From Corynebacterium sp. CNCTC7651 (lineage in GTDB: Bacteria > Actinomycetota > Actinomycetes > Mycobacteriales > Mycobacteriaceae): DNA of 64,000 nt. This document shows positions 49,583 through 63,053 of this stretch, in pieces. The notes beneath the pieces were generated by a model. That model had not been told where the DNA came from. It ran no database searches and saw nothing but the letters and a program-made list of their open reading frames with translations. A program made the position numbers and the translations under genes. How positions within the stretch are numbered: position 1 is the stretch's first letter; each line of letters opens with the position of its first letter. The stretch covers positions 868,001 to 932,000 of the forward strand of contig NZ_CP071246.1 of the NCBI RefSeq assembly GCF_021496665.1, in the 5' to 3' direction.

Positions 49583-49661
49583 TCTATCCACCGCGCAAGA
49601 GCCCGCCCCCGGTGAATACAAAGGTTGCCCGGCCCGCCGGCGCTGGCGGATGGTCAGACGT

Positions 49662-52447
<2,786 letters not shown>

Positions 52448-52478
52448 CCGGGGCGGCTGTAGCTGAACTGGGCAACCC

Positions 52479-53147
52479 CTAGCTCAGCATCGCGCCGATA
52501 ATCGCGCCCAGATCGCCGATGTGCGTGACCTCGGAGGCCAGGTAATCCGGGCCACCAACGCGGCCGACCACCAGCACGAGGTCGGTGCCGGGCAGGGGAG
52601 CGGAGCACAGGGCGGTGTCCAACAGGCCCCAGGCCTCGGGCACCCATTCCTCGGTCTCCGGATCAAGTACGCGCGGGCCAGCGAGTTCCAGCCGGGGAGG
52701 TTTCGAGCCGTCGTCGCCAGGCGCGGCAGGGGAGGAGGCGACACGCACCATGCCCTCCGCCGTGTTGCGGAGGATGACTGCCCAGGAAGATGTCATGGTG
52801 CGGGGCATCATTGCCACCAGCTCTTCCAGGGCGTTTTCGCGGTTGTTGGCCTGCGCCGCAACGCGCGCCAGCATCTTCACCTGGCCGCGGCGGTCCACCC
52901 GGCCCGTGAACGGGCGGATGGAATCAACCTCCACCCCTTCGATGGAGGCTGCGGCGGTGACAACAGTGTCAATCATCGTGCCGGTGGGCAGGGCAACCAC
53001 AATGTCATCGGTGACCTGGCTGCCGTCCGGGGTGGTTTGCACGATGTCGACGGATTGGATGTTCGCGCCGACCAACCCAAACGCTTCGGCCAACTCGCCG
53101 AGGCTGCCGGGAACGTCCGGGAGGGACACGCGGATCAGGTACGACAT
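52479..53147 (-). CDS. ACT-domain protein of unknown role
   Basis: 222 residues. An N-terminal ACT domain (MSYLIRVSLPDVPGSLGELAEAFGLVGANIQSVDI) is followed by about 120 residues resembling a degenerate GAF-like or regulatory domain. AAAGGAG lies just before the ATG. The gene is found between ligA and gatC in corynebacteria and may sense an amino acid, but no ligand is known. Confidence 0.75.
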   Translation of the reverse strand: MSYLIRVSLPDVPGSLGELAEAFGLVGANIQSVDIVQTTPDGSQVTDDIVVALPTGTMIDTVVTAAASIEGVEVDSIRPFTGRVDRRGQVKMLARVAAQANNRENALEELVAMMPRTMTSSWAVILRNTAEGMVRVASSPAAPGDDGSKPPRLELAGPRVLDPETEEWVPEAWGLLDTALCSAPLPGTDLVLVVGRVGGPDYLASEVTHIGDLGAIIGAMLS

Positions 53148-53208
53148 GGCTCCTTTTATAACATCCGTCTCCGCCCCAGGGCTCGAAGCTGCCGCCGGAG
53201 CCGTGCCG

Positions 53209-53214
53209 TAATAT
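53209..53214 (+). promoter_or_regulatory. Candidate -10 element of gatCA
   Basis: TAATAT, with the gatC start about 40 nt downstream; no clear -35. Confidence 0.35.
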
Positions 53215-53255
53215 AGAGCCGTTGCCACAAACCATGCGAGGAGATTGGAATCACA

Positions 53256-53558
53256 TTGGCTGAGATTTCACGCGACGAGGTGTCGCGCATCGCCCGGCTG
53301 GCGCGCATCGCGCTGAATGAGGACGAGCTCGACAACATCGCCCAGCAGCTGGACACTATTATTGATGCGGTGTCGAAGGTGCAGCAGGTCGATACCGAGG
53401 GTGTGACGCCGATGAGCCACCCGCACTCCATCGAGGCGGGGATGCGCGAGGACGTCAAGCGCGACACCCTGACGCAGGAGCAGGCGCTCGACCAAGCCCC
53501 GGCGGTTGAGGAAGATCGCTTTGTGGTCCCGCAGATTCTTGGAGAGGGTGGAGAGTAA
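53256..53558 (+). CDS. gatC: Aspartyl/glutamyl-tRNA amidotransferase subunit C
   Basis: 100 residues from a TTG with GGAG upstream. EISRDEVSRIARLARIALNEDELD and the VQQVDTEGVTPMSHP belt are typical. It holds GatA and GatB together. gatA starts directly after its stop. Confidence 0.92.
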   Translation: MAEISRDEVSRIARLARIALNEDELDNIAQQLDTIIDAVSKVQQVDTEGVTPMSHPHSIEAGMREDVKRDTLTQEQALDQAPAVEEDRFVVPQILGEGGE

Positions 53559-55049
53559 GTGACCGAGTACACGCTGCCAACTGAAGGCCTGGTGTCCAAG
53601 CCGGCGCACGAGCTCGCCCGCATGATCCAGGCTGGTGAGGTCACCTCCCGCGAGGTCACCCAGGCGTTCCTGGACCGCATCGCCGAGACCGACGGTGAGC
53701 TCGGCGCGTTCCTGCACGTCGGCGCCGAGGAAGCTCTCGCCGCTGCCGACGCTGTGGACGCGCAGGTCAAGGCCGGGGAGGCGCCGGCATCGGCACTTGC
53801 CGGCGTGCCGCTGGCGCTGAAGGACCTCCTGGTCACCACCGACGCGCCGACGACCGCCGCGTCGAAGATGCTGGAGGGGTACATGAGCCCGTATGACGCG
53901 ACCGTCGTTAAGCGTCTGCGCGAGGCCGGCATCCCGATCCTGGGCAAGACCAACTTGGACGAGTTCGCGATGGGTTCCTCCACCGAGAACTCCGCGTACA
54001 AGAAGACGAAGAACCCGCACGACCTGGAACGCGTGCCGGGTGGTTCCGGCGGCGGCACCGCGGCGGCGCTGGCTGCCGGCCAGGCCCCGCTGGGCATCGG
54101 TACGGACACCGGCGGCTCGATCCGCCAGCCCGCATCGCTCACCGGCACCGTCGGCGTGAAGCCGACCTACGGCGGCGTGTCCCGCTACGGCGTCATCGCC
54201 TGCGCGTCCTCCCTGGACCAGGTCGGTCCGTGCGCCAACACGGTGCTGGATACCGCGCTGCTCCACGAGGTCATCGCGGGGCATGATGAGTTTGATGCTA
54301 CGAGCGTCGATAAGCCTGTGCCCGCGCTTGCCGACGCCGCTCGGGAGGGTGCGAAGGGCGATTTGAGCGGTGTGAAGATCGGCCGCATCAAGCAGTTCGA
54401 GCGCCCTGGTACGCAGGACGGCGTGAAGGAAGTCATCGACGCAGCGTTTGCTCAGTTTGAGCGCCAGGGCGCAACCATCGTTGAGGTGGATTGCCCGAGC
54501 TTCGACGATGTGATGGGCGCCTACTACATCATCCAGATGTCTGAGGTGAGCTCGAACCTCGCGCGCTTCGACGGCATGCGTTACGGCCTGCGCGCGGGCG
54601 ACGACGGCACGCACAGCGCCGAGGAGGTCATGGCGATTACCCGCGGCGAGGGCTTCGGTGCCGAGGTGAAGCGCCGCATCATCCTGGGAACCTACGCGCT
54701 CTCCGTCGGCTACTACGACGCGTACTACCTCCAGGCGCAGCGCGTGCGCACCCTCATCGCGCAGGACTTCGCCCGCGCCTTCGAGCAGGTCGATGTCATT
54801 GCCGGCCCGGCCGTCCCGTCCACCGCGTTCAAGCTGGGGGAGAAGGTGGACGATCCGCTGGCGATGTACAACTTCGACCTGTTCACCCTGCCGCTGAACC
54901 TGGCTGGCCTGCCCGGCATGTCCGTGCCGGCAGGTAAGGCGCCGGACACCGGGCTGCCGGTTGGCCTGCAGCTCATCGCCCCGGCGTTCGAGGACGATCG
55001 GATTTACCGCGTGGGTGCCGCATTCGAGGCCGGACGTGGCCAAGGCTAA
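53559..55049 (+). CDS. gatA: Aspartyl/glutamyl-tRNA amidotransferase subunit A
   Basis: 496 residues from a GTG abutting gatC. The amidase signature [36 protein letters not shown] contains the Ser-cis-Ser-Lys catalytic elements, with the lysine in [10 protein letters not shown]. It releases ammonia from glutamine for GatB. gatB is not adjacent but lies 6.4 kb downstream. Its end overlaps the MFS gene by 14 nt. Confidence 0.95.
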   Translation: MTEYTLPTEGLVSKPAHELARMIQAGEVTSREVTQAFLDRIAETDGELGAFLHVGAEEALAAADAVDAQVKAGEAPASALAGVPLALKDLLVTTDAPTTAASKMLEGYMSPYDATVVKRLREAGIPILGKTNLDEFAMGSSTENSAYKKTKNPHDLERVPGGSGGGTAAALAAGQAPLGIGTDTGGSIRQPASLTGTVGVKPTYGGVSRYGVIACASSLDQVGPCANTVLDTALLHEVIAGHDEFDATSVDKPVPALADAAREGAKGDLSGVKIGRIKQFERPGTQDGVKEVIDAAFAQFERQGATIVEVDCPSFDDVMGAYYIIQMSEVSSNLARFDGMRYGLRAGDDGTHSAEEVMAITRGEGFGAEVKRRIILGTYALSVGYYDAYYLQAQRVRTLIAQDFARAFEQVDVIAGPAVPSTAFKLGEKVDDPLAMYNFDLFTLPLNLAGLPGMSVPAGKAPDTGLPVGLQLIAPAFEDDRIYRVGAAFEAGRGQG

Positions 55050-56364
55050 GGCCAACCCCTGGAATACCCTCGCGGCGCTTGCTGCGGGGTATTTTTGTGT
55101 CCTCTTCGACCAAGGCTTCATGCCCGTGGTCACCCCGCTGTTGCCATATGAGGTCAACAGCCCGGTCTGGCTGACCAGCATCTTCCTGCTCTGTTCCGTA
55201 GCACCCATGCCCGCGGCAGGACGACTGGGTGATGCGTACGGTCAACGCCGTCTCTTCCTCCTCGGCCTCGGCCTCGCTGCTTTTGGCCTCCTCCTGGCTG
55301 GCGCATCATGGTCATTCGGCTCCCTGGTTGTCGCCCGCGCCGTCCAGGGCACGGGAGTCGCGCTCTTCCTCCCGCAGGCGTTTGCGCTCATTCCCCAGCT
55401 TTTCGACGATCGCTTGCACGGCCGCGCCTTCGCCGTCTGGGGTGTAGTGGGCTCCGCCGCGTCTTTGTTGGGGCCGGTGCTGGGTGGCGCCATCGTGGGC
55501 AGCGCTGGCTGGCGCGCTGGGTTCTTTGTCCAGGCGTTCCTGTGCGCGGTGTCGCTGGTGGCGGCAGCGGCCTGGGTGCCCCAGCGTGGGCGAGGCACTG
55601 CAAACGTGCCGGTCATCGGCATGGCGCTGTCCTTTGGCTCACTCGGCGCGCTGGTGCACGGCATCCAGTTCGGCAGCTGGTCCGGCATCCTCATCGGCGC
55701 GATCGGCCTTGCGGTCTTAGTGCTTGCCGCCCGCAACGGCACCGACCGGGGCTTCCTGCCGCTGGCGCTGCTGCGCAACAGGACGTTCGCCCTGGGGACG
55801 TTCGGCGTGACTGCGATGGGTTTCACGGTGGCCAGCATGTTCATTCCGCTCATGTACTGGTTGCAAACTGTCGCGGGCGCCACGCCTTCGCGTGCGGGGA
55901 TGGTCACGGTGCCGATGAGCGTTGTCGCCATGATTGCTACGCCCGTGGCCGGCAGGCTCACCGACAGCGGGGACCCGCGAGCACTCTGCGTCGCCGGGTT
56001 TGTGCTCCAGGCGGCTGGTCTTGGCTTAGTCGCCGGCATGATGTTTCTGGGCATGGGTCCGTGGTGGTTTGCCGGAGCGACGGCCATTATCGGACTGGGC
56101 AGCGCCTTCGTCTGGGCGCCCAACGCGGCGCTCACCTTGGGTGGCATCCCGGACGCGGACGCAGGTGCCGCATCCGGGCTGTACAACACCGCCCGGCAGG
56201 TTGGCAGCGTCCTCGGGGTGGCCGCAACAGGTGCGGTGCTAGCAGCTGGCGAGGTAGCAACCACTGCTCCGATTGCAGTTGTCGTGCCCGCGGCGGCGAT
56301 GGTGCTCGGCGCTGTGTCCGCGGCGCTGCTGCCGTCTCGGGCGAGTGTCGGGGTCAAGCGCTAG
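55036..56364 (+). CDS. MFS efflux transporter (DHA2/EmrB-QacA-like)
   Basis: 442 residues from the GTG at 55036 ([12 protein letters not shown]). About 14 hydrophobic segments and motif [17 protein letters not shown] mark the drug-H+ antiporter 2 group. The substrate is unknown. It overlaps gatA by 14 nt and may be co-transcribed with it. A longer frame from 54961 is less plausible. Confidence 0.82.
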   Translation: MAKAKANPWNTLAALAAGYFCVLFDQGFMPVVTPLLPYEVNSPVWLTSIFLLCSVAPMPAAGRLGDAYGQRRLFLLGLGLAAFGLLLAGASWSFGSLVVARAVQGTGVALFLPQAFALIPQLFDDRLHGRAFAVWGVVGSAASLLGPVLGGAIVGSAGWRAGFFVQAFLCAVSLVAAAAWVPQRGRGTANVPVIGMALSFGSLGALVHGIQFGSWSGILIGAIGLAVLVLAARNGTDRGFLPLALLRNRTFALGTFGVTAMGFTVASMFIPLMYWLQTVAGATPSRAGMVTVPMSVVAMIATPVAGRLTDSGDPRALCVAGFVLQAAGLGLVAGMMFLGMGPWWFAGATAIIGLGSAFVWAPNAALTLGGIPDADAGAASGLYNTARQVGSVLGVAATGAVLAAGEVATTAPIAVVVPAAAMVLGAVSAALLPSRASVGVKR

Positions 56365-56367
56365 GCT
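56362..56367 (+). promoter_or_regulatory. Candidate -10 element of pfkA
   Basis: TAGGCT ends 7 nt before the pfkA ATG and overlaps the MFS stop codon. Confidence 0.45.
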
Positions 56368-56374
56368 GGCAGTT

Positions 56375-57406
56375 ATGCGACTTGCCACGTTGACTTCCGG
56401 CGGTGACTGCCCGGGCCTGAATGCCGTTATCCGCGGTATTGTCCGGACGGCGAATGCAGAATACGGATCGACCGTTGTCGGTTACCTCGACGGCTGGGTC
56501 GGCCTGATGGAGGATCGCCGCGTCGATCTCTATGACGATGCGTACATTGACTCGATCCTGCTGCGCGGCGGCACCATCTTGGGCACGGGCCGCCTACATC
56601 CGGACAAGTTCAAGGCTGGCATCGACCAGATCAAGGCGAATTTGCACGACGCTGGGATTGACGCGCTCATTGCCATCGGCGGCGAGGGCACGCTCAAGGG
56701 GGCGAAGTGGCTCTCTGACAACGGCATCCCAGTCGTCGGTGTGCCGAAGACCATTGACAATGACGTTGCGGCGACGGACTACACCTTCGGTTTCGATACC
56801 GCTGTGTCTGTAGCCACCGATGCGATTGACCGCCTGCACACCACCGCGGAATCGCACAACCGCATCCTTATCGTCGAAGTGATGGGACGCCACGTGGGCT
56901 GGATCGCGCTCCACGCGGGCATGGCGGGCGGCGCGCACTACACCGTGATCCCGGAGGAGCCGTTCGACATCGCGGACATCTGCAAAGCTATGGAGCGCCG
57001 TTTCCAGATGGGCGAGAAGTACGGCATCATCGTCGTCGCCGAAGGTGCAGTGCCCAAGGAAGGAACGATGGATGCCGGCCTGGGTGAGGAGGACGAGTTC
57101 GGGCACAAAACCTTCACCGGCATGGGCCAGATCATCGCCAACGAGATCAAGGCGCGCACTGGGTACGACGTCCGCACGACCGTCCTCGGCCACATCCAGC
57201 GCGGCGGCACCCCGACTGCGTATGACCGCGTGCTAGCCACCCGCTACGGCGTCCACGCTGCCCGCGCGGCGCACGAGGGCAACTTTGACACCTGCGTGGC
57301 GCTGCACGGCGAGGACATCGACCTGGTTCCGCTGGAATCCGCCGTCGCCCACCTCAAGCAGGTGCCGGAGGCCAGGTACAAGACCGCGCGCAGCATGTTC
57401 GGCTAA
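56375..57406 (+). CDS. pfkA: ATP-dependent 6-phosphofructokinase
   Basis: 343 residues. [14 protein letters not shown] binds [12 protein letters not shown] and PKTIDND form the catalytic region, and GHIQRGGTP binds sugar phosphate. The residue equivalent to E. coli 104 is Gly (ATP type), while position 124 is Lys, a combination seen in the actinobacterial group of ATP-using enzymes. It phosphorylates fructose 6-phosphate in glycolysis. Confidence 0.94.
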   Translation: MRLATLTSGGDCPGLNAVIRGIVRTANAEYGSTVVGYLDGWVGLMEDRRVDLYDDAYIDSILLRGGTILGTGRLHPDKFKAGIDQIKANLHDAGIDALIAIGGEGTLKGAKWLSDNGIPVVGVPKTIDNDVAATDYTFGFDTAVSVATDAIDRLHTTAESHNRILIVEVMGRHVGWIALHAGMAGGAHYTVIPEEPFDIADICKAMERRFQMGEKYGIIVVAEGAVPKEGTMDAGLGEEDEFGHKTFTGMGQIIANEIKARTGYDVRTTVLGHIQRGGTPTAYDRVLATRYGVHAARAAHEGNFDTCVALHGEDIDLVPLESAVAHLKQVPEARYKTARSMFG

Positions 57407-57928
57407 GTGCACGACCGCAACTTGGCCGACGCCGCGGTGTGGATCGTGGGCATCAACCCCGGCGCCCGCTCCGAGGCCGTCGACGCACCCTTCGCGCACC
57501 CCGGCAACCGATTCTGGCCGGCCCTCCACCAGGCCGGCATCACGCCGTACCTGGTTAACGCCGCCGAGGGTTTGTCGCCGGAGGATGAGGCGATGCTCGC
57601 TGCTGCCGGCATCGGCTTCACCAACATCGTGGACCGGTTCACGCCCCGCGCGAGCGAGCTGAGCAACGACGAGCTGCGCGCCGGCGGCGAGGCGCTGTTG
57701 GGCAAGGTGCGGCACTTCCAACCCGCTGGGCTCATGGTTGCAGGTATTGGGGCCTACAGGACTGCTTTTCGACGGCCGCGGGCAGCCCGTGGCCCCCAAG
57801 AACCGATCGGGTCAACCCGGGTGTGGGTGGTGGGCAATCCCTCGGGGTTGAACGCGCACGAAACCGTGGCGTCGCTCGCACAAAGCTACCGCGAAGCCTA
57901 TGACGCGCTCACCCAAAATGCCGTGTAA
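57407..57928 (+). CDS. Mug-like uracil/mismatch DNA glycosylase
   Basis: 173 residues from a GTG abutting pfkA. Motif 1 WIVGINPGARSEAV and motif 2 VVGNPSGLNAH identify the Mug/TDG branch of uracil-DNA glycosylases, which remove U or T opposite G. The middle FRRPRAARG region carries a CGTCGNNAAGC motif in its DNA. Confidence 0.82.
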   Translation: MHDRNLADAAVWIVGINPGARSEAVDAPFAHPGNRFWPALHQAGITPYLVNAAEGLSPEDEAMLAAAGIGFTNIVDRFTPRASELSNDELRAGGEALLGKVRHFQPAGLMVAGIGAYRTAFRRPRAARGPQEPIGSTRVWVVGNPSGLNAHETVASLAQSYREAYDALTQNAV

Positions 57929-57931
57929 TAT
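57926..57931 (+). promoter_or_regulatory. Candidate -10 element of the BASS transporter gene
   Basis: TAATAT ends 8 nt before the GTG; leaderless pattern. Confidence 0.45.
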
Positions 57932-57939
57932 GCCCCGGC

Positions 57940-58911
57940 GTGGATAATACGCAAACTGCACAGGACCGCTCGGCGTTCGTCGCCACGCTCGGTTTCCCAA
58001 TCCTTGTCATCATCGGCGGCTTGCTCGGCTACTTCGCCCCCGCGGTGATCGAGCCGATCTCCGGGTGGACCACCTGGCTGCTCGGCATCGTCATGTTCGG
58101 CATGGGCCTGACACTGAAAGCCAGCGATTTCGCGCTTATTGCTAAGCGCCCGCTGCCCGTGCTCATCGGTGTCATCGCCCAGTTCGTCATCATGCCGCTG
58201 CTGGCGCTGCTGATCACGTGGATTCTGCGCCTGCCGCCGGAGCTCGCAGTCGGTGTCATCCTGGTCGGCTGCGCTCCGGGCGGCACTTCTTCGAACGTCG
58301 TCAGCTACCTGGCCCGCGGCGACGTCGCCTTGTCCGTGACCATGACGGCTGTGTCCACGCTGCTCGCCCCGATCATGACCCCGCTGCTTACCCTGTGGCT
58401 CGCCGGCCAGCAGATGGAGGTGAGCGCGGGCGCGATGGCCATCTCCATCGTGAAGATGGTGCTCGTCCCGGTCACCCTCGGCATCTTGATCAACGTGTTC
58501 GCCCCGAAGTTCGTCGAGGCAATCCTGCCTGCGTTGCCGTGGATCTCCGTGATCGCGATCTCCATGATCGTTGCCAACGTGGTGTTCGGCTCCCGCGACA
58601 AGCTTGTGCAGGCTGGCCTGATCGTCCTCTTCGCCGTCATGCTGCACAACGTCTTTGGCTACGTGCTCGGCTACTTCGCGGGCAAGCTCACCGGTCAGCC
58701 GGAGACTGCGTCGCGCACAATGGCCGTGGAGGTGGGTATGCAGAACTCCGGTATGGCTGCCACCTTGGCCGCGGCCCACTTCACCCCGCTGGCGGCGCTG
58801 CCCGCCGCCGTGTTCTCCGTCTGGCACAACCTCTCCGGCGCGGTGCTGGCGATGTTCTTCCGCGCCAGGGACCAGCGGACCCGAAACACCGCAGCCGGTA
58901 CGGTTGCGTAG
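57940..58911 (+). CDS. Bile acid:sodium symporter (BASS) family transporter
   Basis: 323 residues with nine or ten membrane helices. GCAPGGTSSNVVSYLARGDVALSV and EVGMQNSGMAATLA are the two sodium-site motifs of BASS proteins such as PanS and YocS. Bacterial members take up organic acids, for example ketopantoate; the substrate is unknown here. Confidence 0.85.
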   Translation: MDNTQTAQDRSAFVATLGFPILVIIGGLLGYFAPAVIEPISGWTTWLLGIVMFGMGLTLKASDFALIAKRPLPVLIGVIAQFVIMPLLALLITWILRLPPELAVGVILVGCAPGGTSSNVVSYLARGDVALSVTMTAVSTLLAPIMTPLLTLWLAGQQMEVSAGAMAISIVKMVLVPVTLGILINVFAPKFVEAILPALPWISVIAISMIVANVVFGSRDKLVQAGLIVLFAVMLHNVFGYVLGYFAGKLTGQPETASRTMAVEVGMQNSGMAATLAAAHFTPLAALPAAVFSVWHNLSGAVLAMFFRARDQRTRNTAAGTVA

Positions 58912-58914
58912 GCG

Positions 58915-59493
58915 ATGAGCAGCGAATTTTTTGCCGCCCCCTCATTAGCAAACCAGTGGGTGCGGTTGGAGCCGATCGCGCCGGACCACGCTCCAGATCT
59001 GGCCCAGGCGGTGGGAGACCTGCACACGCTGTGGTACCAGGACCACGTCCCCACCGCGGGAGAGATGCCCGGCTACATTGATCGCCTCCTCGCCGAGGAG
59101 GACCGAGTTGCATGGGCAATTGTTGCCCCAGACGGACGCGCCGTGGGCGTGACCACCTACTTGCACCTCGACTCGAAGAACCGAAATCTGGAGATCGGCT
59201 CGACCTGGGTTGGTGCCCAGCACCAGGGCTCGAGCATCAACCCGGCGGCGAAACTCCTCCTGCTCACCCGGGCCTTCGAAGAGCTCGGCTGTTTGCGCGT
59301 GGAGATTCGGACGCACTACATGAACCAGCAGTCCCGGCGCGCAATCGAGAAACTCGGAGCGAAGCTCGACGGTGTGCTGCGCCGACACAAAATCCTGGCC
59401 AGCGGCCTCGTGCGCGACACGTGCGTGTACTCGATCCTGGATACGGAGTGGCCCGAGGTGAAGACTGGGCTCGAGGCTCGTCTCTCCCGCTAG
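58915..59493 (+). CDS. GNAT acetyltransferase (RimJ/RimL type)
   Basis: 192 residues. WVRLEPIAPDHAPDL, then IGSTWVGAQHQGSSINPAAKLLLLTRAFEELG and RRAIEKLGAKLDGVLR form the RimL-like GNAT fold; the acetyl-CoA loop is slightly unusual (QGSSINP). It starts 3 nt after the BASS gene. The target amine is unknown. Confidence 0.8.
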   Translation: MSSEFFAAPSLANQWVRLEPIAPDHAPDLAQAVGDLHTLWYQDHVPTAGEMPGYIDRLLAEEDRVAWAIVAPDGRAVGVTTYLHLDSKNRNLEIGSTWVGAQHQGSSINPAAKLLLLTRAFEELGCLRVEIRTHYMNQQSRRAIEKLGAKLDGVLRRHKILASGLVRDTCVYSILDTEWPEVKTGLEARLSR

Positions 59494-59519
59494 CCGCCTT
59501 CCCACCGGGCTCGCTAGCG

Positions 59520-60365
59520 CTAGTCGACGGCGTCGAGGCCGATGTCCAAGATGTTGACTGAGTGGGTGAGCCCGCCCACGGCTAGGAAGTCCACACCGGT
59601 CTCCGCGTACGCGCGGGCCACGTCGAGGGTGAGCCCGCCGGAGGACTCTAGGCGGGTGGTGGGGGAGAGCTCGTCGCGAAGCGCCACGCCCTCGCGGGTG
59701 AGCTCCGGCGAGAAGTTGTCCAGCATGACGAGTTCCGGGGAGAACTCCAGCACCGCCCGCAGCTGCGCTAAGTCATCAACCTCAACCTCGCGGGGGATGT
59801 CGGGGAACTGCTCCACGGTACGGCGGTACGCCTCTGCAATGCTGCCGACGGAAGCCACGTGGTTGTCCTTGATCAACACCTGATCCCCCAAACTCATGCG
59901 GTGGTTTACGCCCCCGCCGCAGCGCACGGCGAACTTCGCAAGATCGCGGTAGCCGGGCAGGGTCTTGCGGGAATCGCGCACCCGCGCGTTGGTGCCGGCA
60001 AGCGCCTCTGTCCAGCGGTACGTCTGAGTGGCAATGCCACTGGCGTAGGTGAGCAAGTTCAGCGCCGTGCGCTCTGCGCTCAGGATGTCGCGGGCGGGGC
60101 CGCTGACGGTGGCGAGGATGTCGCCCGGCTCCACGCGATCACCGTCAGCTGCTTGGACTGTTACTTGGATGTCTTCTGAGACCTCGTGCATCGTCCACGC
60201 AATCACCTCCAACCCAGCGACGACACCTGGTTTGCGTGGTACAAAATTGGCGGTGAGCTGCGCATCTTCGTCAATGGTGGCAACCGTTGTGGCGTCCGGG
60301 CCGTGGGCAAAGTCCTCGTCGAGGCCGAGGCGGATGAGTGCCTTGGTGGTTTCGGGGTTGAGCAT
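59520..60365 (-). CDS. nadC: Nicotinate-nucleotide pyrophosphorylase (quinolinate phosphoribosyltransferase)
   Basis: 281 residues from MLNPETTKALIR, with AAAGG upstream. RDSRKTLPGYRDLAKFAVRCGGGVNHRMSLGDQVLIKDNH is the quinolinate/PRPP site. It makes nicotinate mononucleotide in NAD synthesis. No nadA or nadB is nearby in the window. A CGTCGNNAAGC motif lies just upstream (60381-60391). Confidence 0.94.
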   Translation of the reverse strand: MLNPETTKALIRLGLDEDFAHGPDATTVATIDEDAQLTANFVPRKPGVVAGLEVIAWTMHEVSEDIQVTVQAADGDRVEPGDILATVSGPARDILSAERTALNLLTYASGIATQTYRWTEALAGTNARVRDSRKTLPGYRDLAKFAVRCGGGVNHRMSLGDQVLIKDNHVASVGSIAEAYRRTVEQFPDIPREVEVDDLAQLRAVLEFSPELVMLDNFSPELTREGVALRDELSPTTRLESSGGLTLDVARAYAETGVDFLAVGGLTHSVNILDIGLDAVD

Positions 60366-60432
60366 TGGGGTGGAACCTTTCGTCGTCAAGCATGTGCCCC
60401 CACCGTATCCGCGGCGGCGGGGAAGGGGGCGC

Positions 60433-60438
60433 TAGATT
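60433..60438 (+). promoter_or_regulatory. Candidate -10 element of the C-terminal-GNAT gene
   Basis: TAGATT ends 7 nt before the ATG at 60446. Confidence 0.4.
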
Positions 60439-60445
60439 TGCACGC

Positions 60446-61411
60446 ATGGCAACGAATGACGTGGTGAATGAGATGGCGCAGGCGTACGAGGCGTGGATGC
60501 CGGACAGGCTGCGCGAGTGGTACGGGCCGGAGGAGCGGCGTGTACTGGCCACGGAAGAGATGCGGCCGCAGGCGGAGCACGTAGGCAGCGAGGAATTCGG
60601 ATCCGAGTTCCGTGATCTGCTGACAGAGCTCGGTGGGCCAGTCGTACCGGACGCGGTGGCGTGGGCAAACCGGCGCGTGGAGTTCAAGGACGGAAACTGG
60701 TGCGTGTGCGGCATCCGCTTCCTCGGTTTGGATCCGAAGAAGCCGTTTGTGCACGTGGCTGCGACATCGGTGCCGCCGGAGCTCGGAGGTTTGGACACAT
60801 ACGCGGAGGAGCTGCATCGGGAGTACGCCGCATTCGGCCCGCTGGCGATCCGTTTTGACCTGCCGGTTGACGCGGACGCACCCGCGGATATGGATGTGGA
60901 TCAGTGGATTATTGCCGGGTTGGTGTCGGAGTTGCGCGAGCGTCCCCGGCGCCCGCAGCAAGACCGGGTGCGTCTGACCCCGGCGGAGCCTAAGAAGATT
61001 GCGGAGTACGCGGACGAGGTGCTGGCGAACGTGGTCAAGAGCAATCCCGACGTCAACGAATGGACGGAGGCGGCGACCCGGGAGCAGCTGGAGCGCTGCG
61101 CGGAAACTGGCGCGCTGCGCGCGGTGGAGGTCGACGGTCAGCGTGCAGGCATCATCGCCGCGGCACGCGACGATGCGAAGGGTATGCGTGGGTTCCAGGT
61201 GTACGAGTTTCTGCTGGACGATCACGCTCGCGGGAAAGGCCTCGCCCCGGCGGTCATGCAGTTGCTGTGCGACGAATTGCCGGCCCAACCGGGAGACACG
61301 CTGTGGGGGACGATTCACGCGGGTAACGGGCCGTCGATAGGCAACGCCCTCGCTGTGGGCCGCGAGAAGATTGCGGCGTACGTGTGGGTAGCGCGGCGCG
61401 GCGAGCTGTAG
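60446..61411 (+). CDS. Hypothetical protein with C-terminal GNAT-like domain
   Basis: 321 residues. The first roughly 180 residues have no motif that I recognise. The last roughly 110 (RAVEVDGQRAGIIAAARDD ... FLLDDHARGKGLAPAVMQLLCDEL ... GNGPSIGNALAVGR) follow the GNAT pattern with the acetyl-CoA loop RGKGLA. The substrate is unknown. The longer frame upstream is antisense to nadC. Confidence 0.7.
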   Translation: MATNDVVNEMAQAYEAWMPDRLREWYGPEERRVLATEEMRPQAEHVGSEEFGSEFRDLLTELGGPVVPDAVAWANRRVEFKDGNWCVCGIRFLGLDPKKPFVHVAATSVPPELGGLDTYAEELHREYAAFGPLAIRFDLPVDADAPADMDVDQWIIAGLVSELRERPRRPQQDRVRLTPAEPKKIAEYADEVLANVVKSNPDVNEWTEAATREQLERCAETGALRAVEVDGQRAGIIAAARDDAKGMRGFQVYEFLLDDHARGKGLAPAVMQLLCDELPAQPGDTLWGTIHAGNGPSIGNALAVGREKIAAYVWVARRGEL

Positions 61412-61434
61412 CGCGGGCGCGTTCGGCGGGGAAG

Positions 61435-61440
61435 TAGACT
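61435..61440 (+). promoter_or_regulatory. Candidate -10 element of gatB
   Basis: TAGACT ends 7 nt before the gatB ATG; leaderless pattern. Confidence 0.45.
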
Positions 61441-61447
61441 GGCCAGC

Positions 61448-62950
61448 ATGACTGCGTACGACCTGATGGATTACGACGAGGTACTGGAAAAGTACGACCC
61501 CGTGATGGGTCTTGAGGTGCACGTCGAGCTAGCCACGGAGACCAAGATGTTCTCCACTTCCTCCGCGCACTTCGGTGCGGAGCCGAACTCCAACATCGAC
61601 CCGGTGTCGCTCGGCCTGCCTGGTGCGCTGCCGGTGGTTAACGCTAAGGGTGTGGAGTGGGCCATCAAGATCGGTTTGGCGCTGAACTGCAAGATCGCCG
61701 AGTCCTCCCGCTTTGCGCGCAAGAACTACTTCTACCCTGACCAGCCGAAGAACTACCAGATCTCGCAGTACGACGAGCCGATTGCGTACGACGGGTACTT
61801 GGACGTGGTGCTGGAGGACGGCACCGAGTGGCGTGTGGAGATTGAGCGCGCGCACATGGAAGAGGACACCGGCAAGCTGACCCACCTCGGCTCCGCATCC
61901 GGCCGCATCACTGGCGCAACCGCCTCCCTGGTGGACTGCAACCGCGCGGGTATTCCGTTGATTGAGATTGTGACCAAGCCGATCATCGGCGCTGGCGAGC
62001 GCGCACCCGAGGTTGCCAAGGCGTACGTTGGCGCGCTGCGCGAGCTGGTGAAGGCTCTCGGCGTGTCCGACGCCCGCATGGACCAGGGCTCCATGCGCTG
62101 CGACGCGAACGTGTCCCTGCGCCCGATCGGCCAGGAGAAGTTTGGCACCCGCACCGAGACGAAGAACATCAACTCCCTGAAGTCCGTCGAGCAGGCCGTG
62201 CGTTTTGAGATGCAGCGCCAGGCCGCCGCGCTGGAGAACGGCGAGGAAATTGTCCAGGAGACCCGCCACTACCAGGAGAAGGACGGCACCACCTCCAAGG
62301 GTCGCCCGAAAGAAGAGGCCTCCGACTACCGCTATTTCAACGACCCTGACCTGCCGCCGGTGATTGCCAAGCCGGAGTGGGTCGAGGAAATCCGCGCAAC
62401 CCTGCCGGAGCTGCCGTGGGTCCGCCGCGCGCGCATCCAGGAGGAGTGGCAGCTGCCGGAGAAGGAGTTCCGCGATCTGGTCAACGCAGGCGCGCTGGAC
62501 CTCATCGTGGACACCGTGGAAGCCGGCACCACCCCGGACGAAGCCCGCGCGTGGTGGGTGAGCTACATCAACGGCAAGGCCAATGAGCTGGGCAAGGACC
62601 TCGACGCGCTGGGCGTTGCTCCGGCTGACGTCGCCCGCGTCGTTGAGCTGGTCAAGGAAGGCAAGCTGACCACCAAGCTCGGCCGCCAGGCCATCGACGG
62701 TGTCATCGCGGGCGAGGGCACCGTCGACGAGGTCGTTGCCTCCCGCGGGCTCGAGGTCGTGCGTGACGACGGCGCAATTGAACGCGCCGTCGACGAAGCG
62801 CTGGCCGCCAACCCCGACATTGTGGAGAAGTACCGCGCCGGCAACACCAAGGTCACCGGCGCGATTGTGGGCGCCGTGATGAAGGCCACGCAGGGCAAGG
62901 CTGACCCGGGCCAGGTGAACAAACTCATCGCCCAGAAGCTGGCGCAGTAA
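61448..62950 (+). CDS. gatB: Aspartyl/glutamyl-tRNA amidotransferase subunit B
   Basis: 500 residues. [40 protein letters not shown] and [12 protein letters not shown] form the kinase/ammonia site, with a C-terminal YqeY-like helical tail ([28 protein letters not shown]). It works with GatC and GatA, encoded 6.4 kb upstream, to turn mischarged Asp- or Glu-tRNA into Asn- or Gln-tRNA. Confidence 0.96.
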   Translation: MTAYDLMDYDEVLEKYDPVMGLEVHVELATETKMFSTSSAHFGAEPNSNIDPVSLGLPGALPVVNAKGVEWAIKIGLALNCKIAESSRFARKNYFYPDQPKNYQISQYDEPIAYDGYLDVVLEDGTEWRVEIERAHMEEDTGKLTHLGSASGRITGATASLVDCNRAGIPLIEIVTKPIIGAGERAPEVAKAYVGALRELVKALGVSDARMDQGSMRCDANVSLRPIGQEKFGTRTETKNINSLKSVEQAVRFEMQRQAAALENGEEIVQETRHYQEKDGTTSKGRPKEEASDYRYFNDPDLPPVIAKPEWVEEIRATLPELPWVRRARIQEEWQLPEKEFRDLVNAGALDLIVDTVEAGTTPDEARAWWVSYINGKANELGKDLDALGVAPADVARVVELVKEGKLTTKLGRQAIDGVIAGEGTVDEVVASRGLEVVRDDGAIERAVDEALAANPDIVEKYRAGNTKVTGAIVGAVMKATQGKADPGQVNKLIAQKLAQ

Positions 62951-62965
62951 GCTGCAAGAAGCCAG

Positions 62966-63004
62966 CAGCGCCCCGGGAACCTTGGATAGGTTCCCGGGGC
63001 GCTG
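62966..63004 (+). terminator. Strong intrinsic-type terminator after gatB
   Basis: A perfect 16-bp stem (62966-62981 with 62989-63004) and a 7-nt loop, then GTGTTTCTC. It begins 15 nt after the gatB stop and could also serve the convergent gene. Confidence 0.85.
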
Positions 63005-63053
63005 GTGTTTCTCAGCCGGCTGGCTCGGCCGGCTGGGCCGAGGGGCGAAAGCC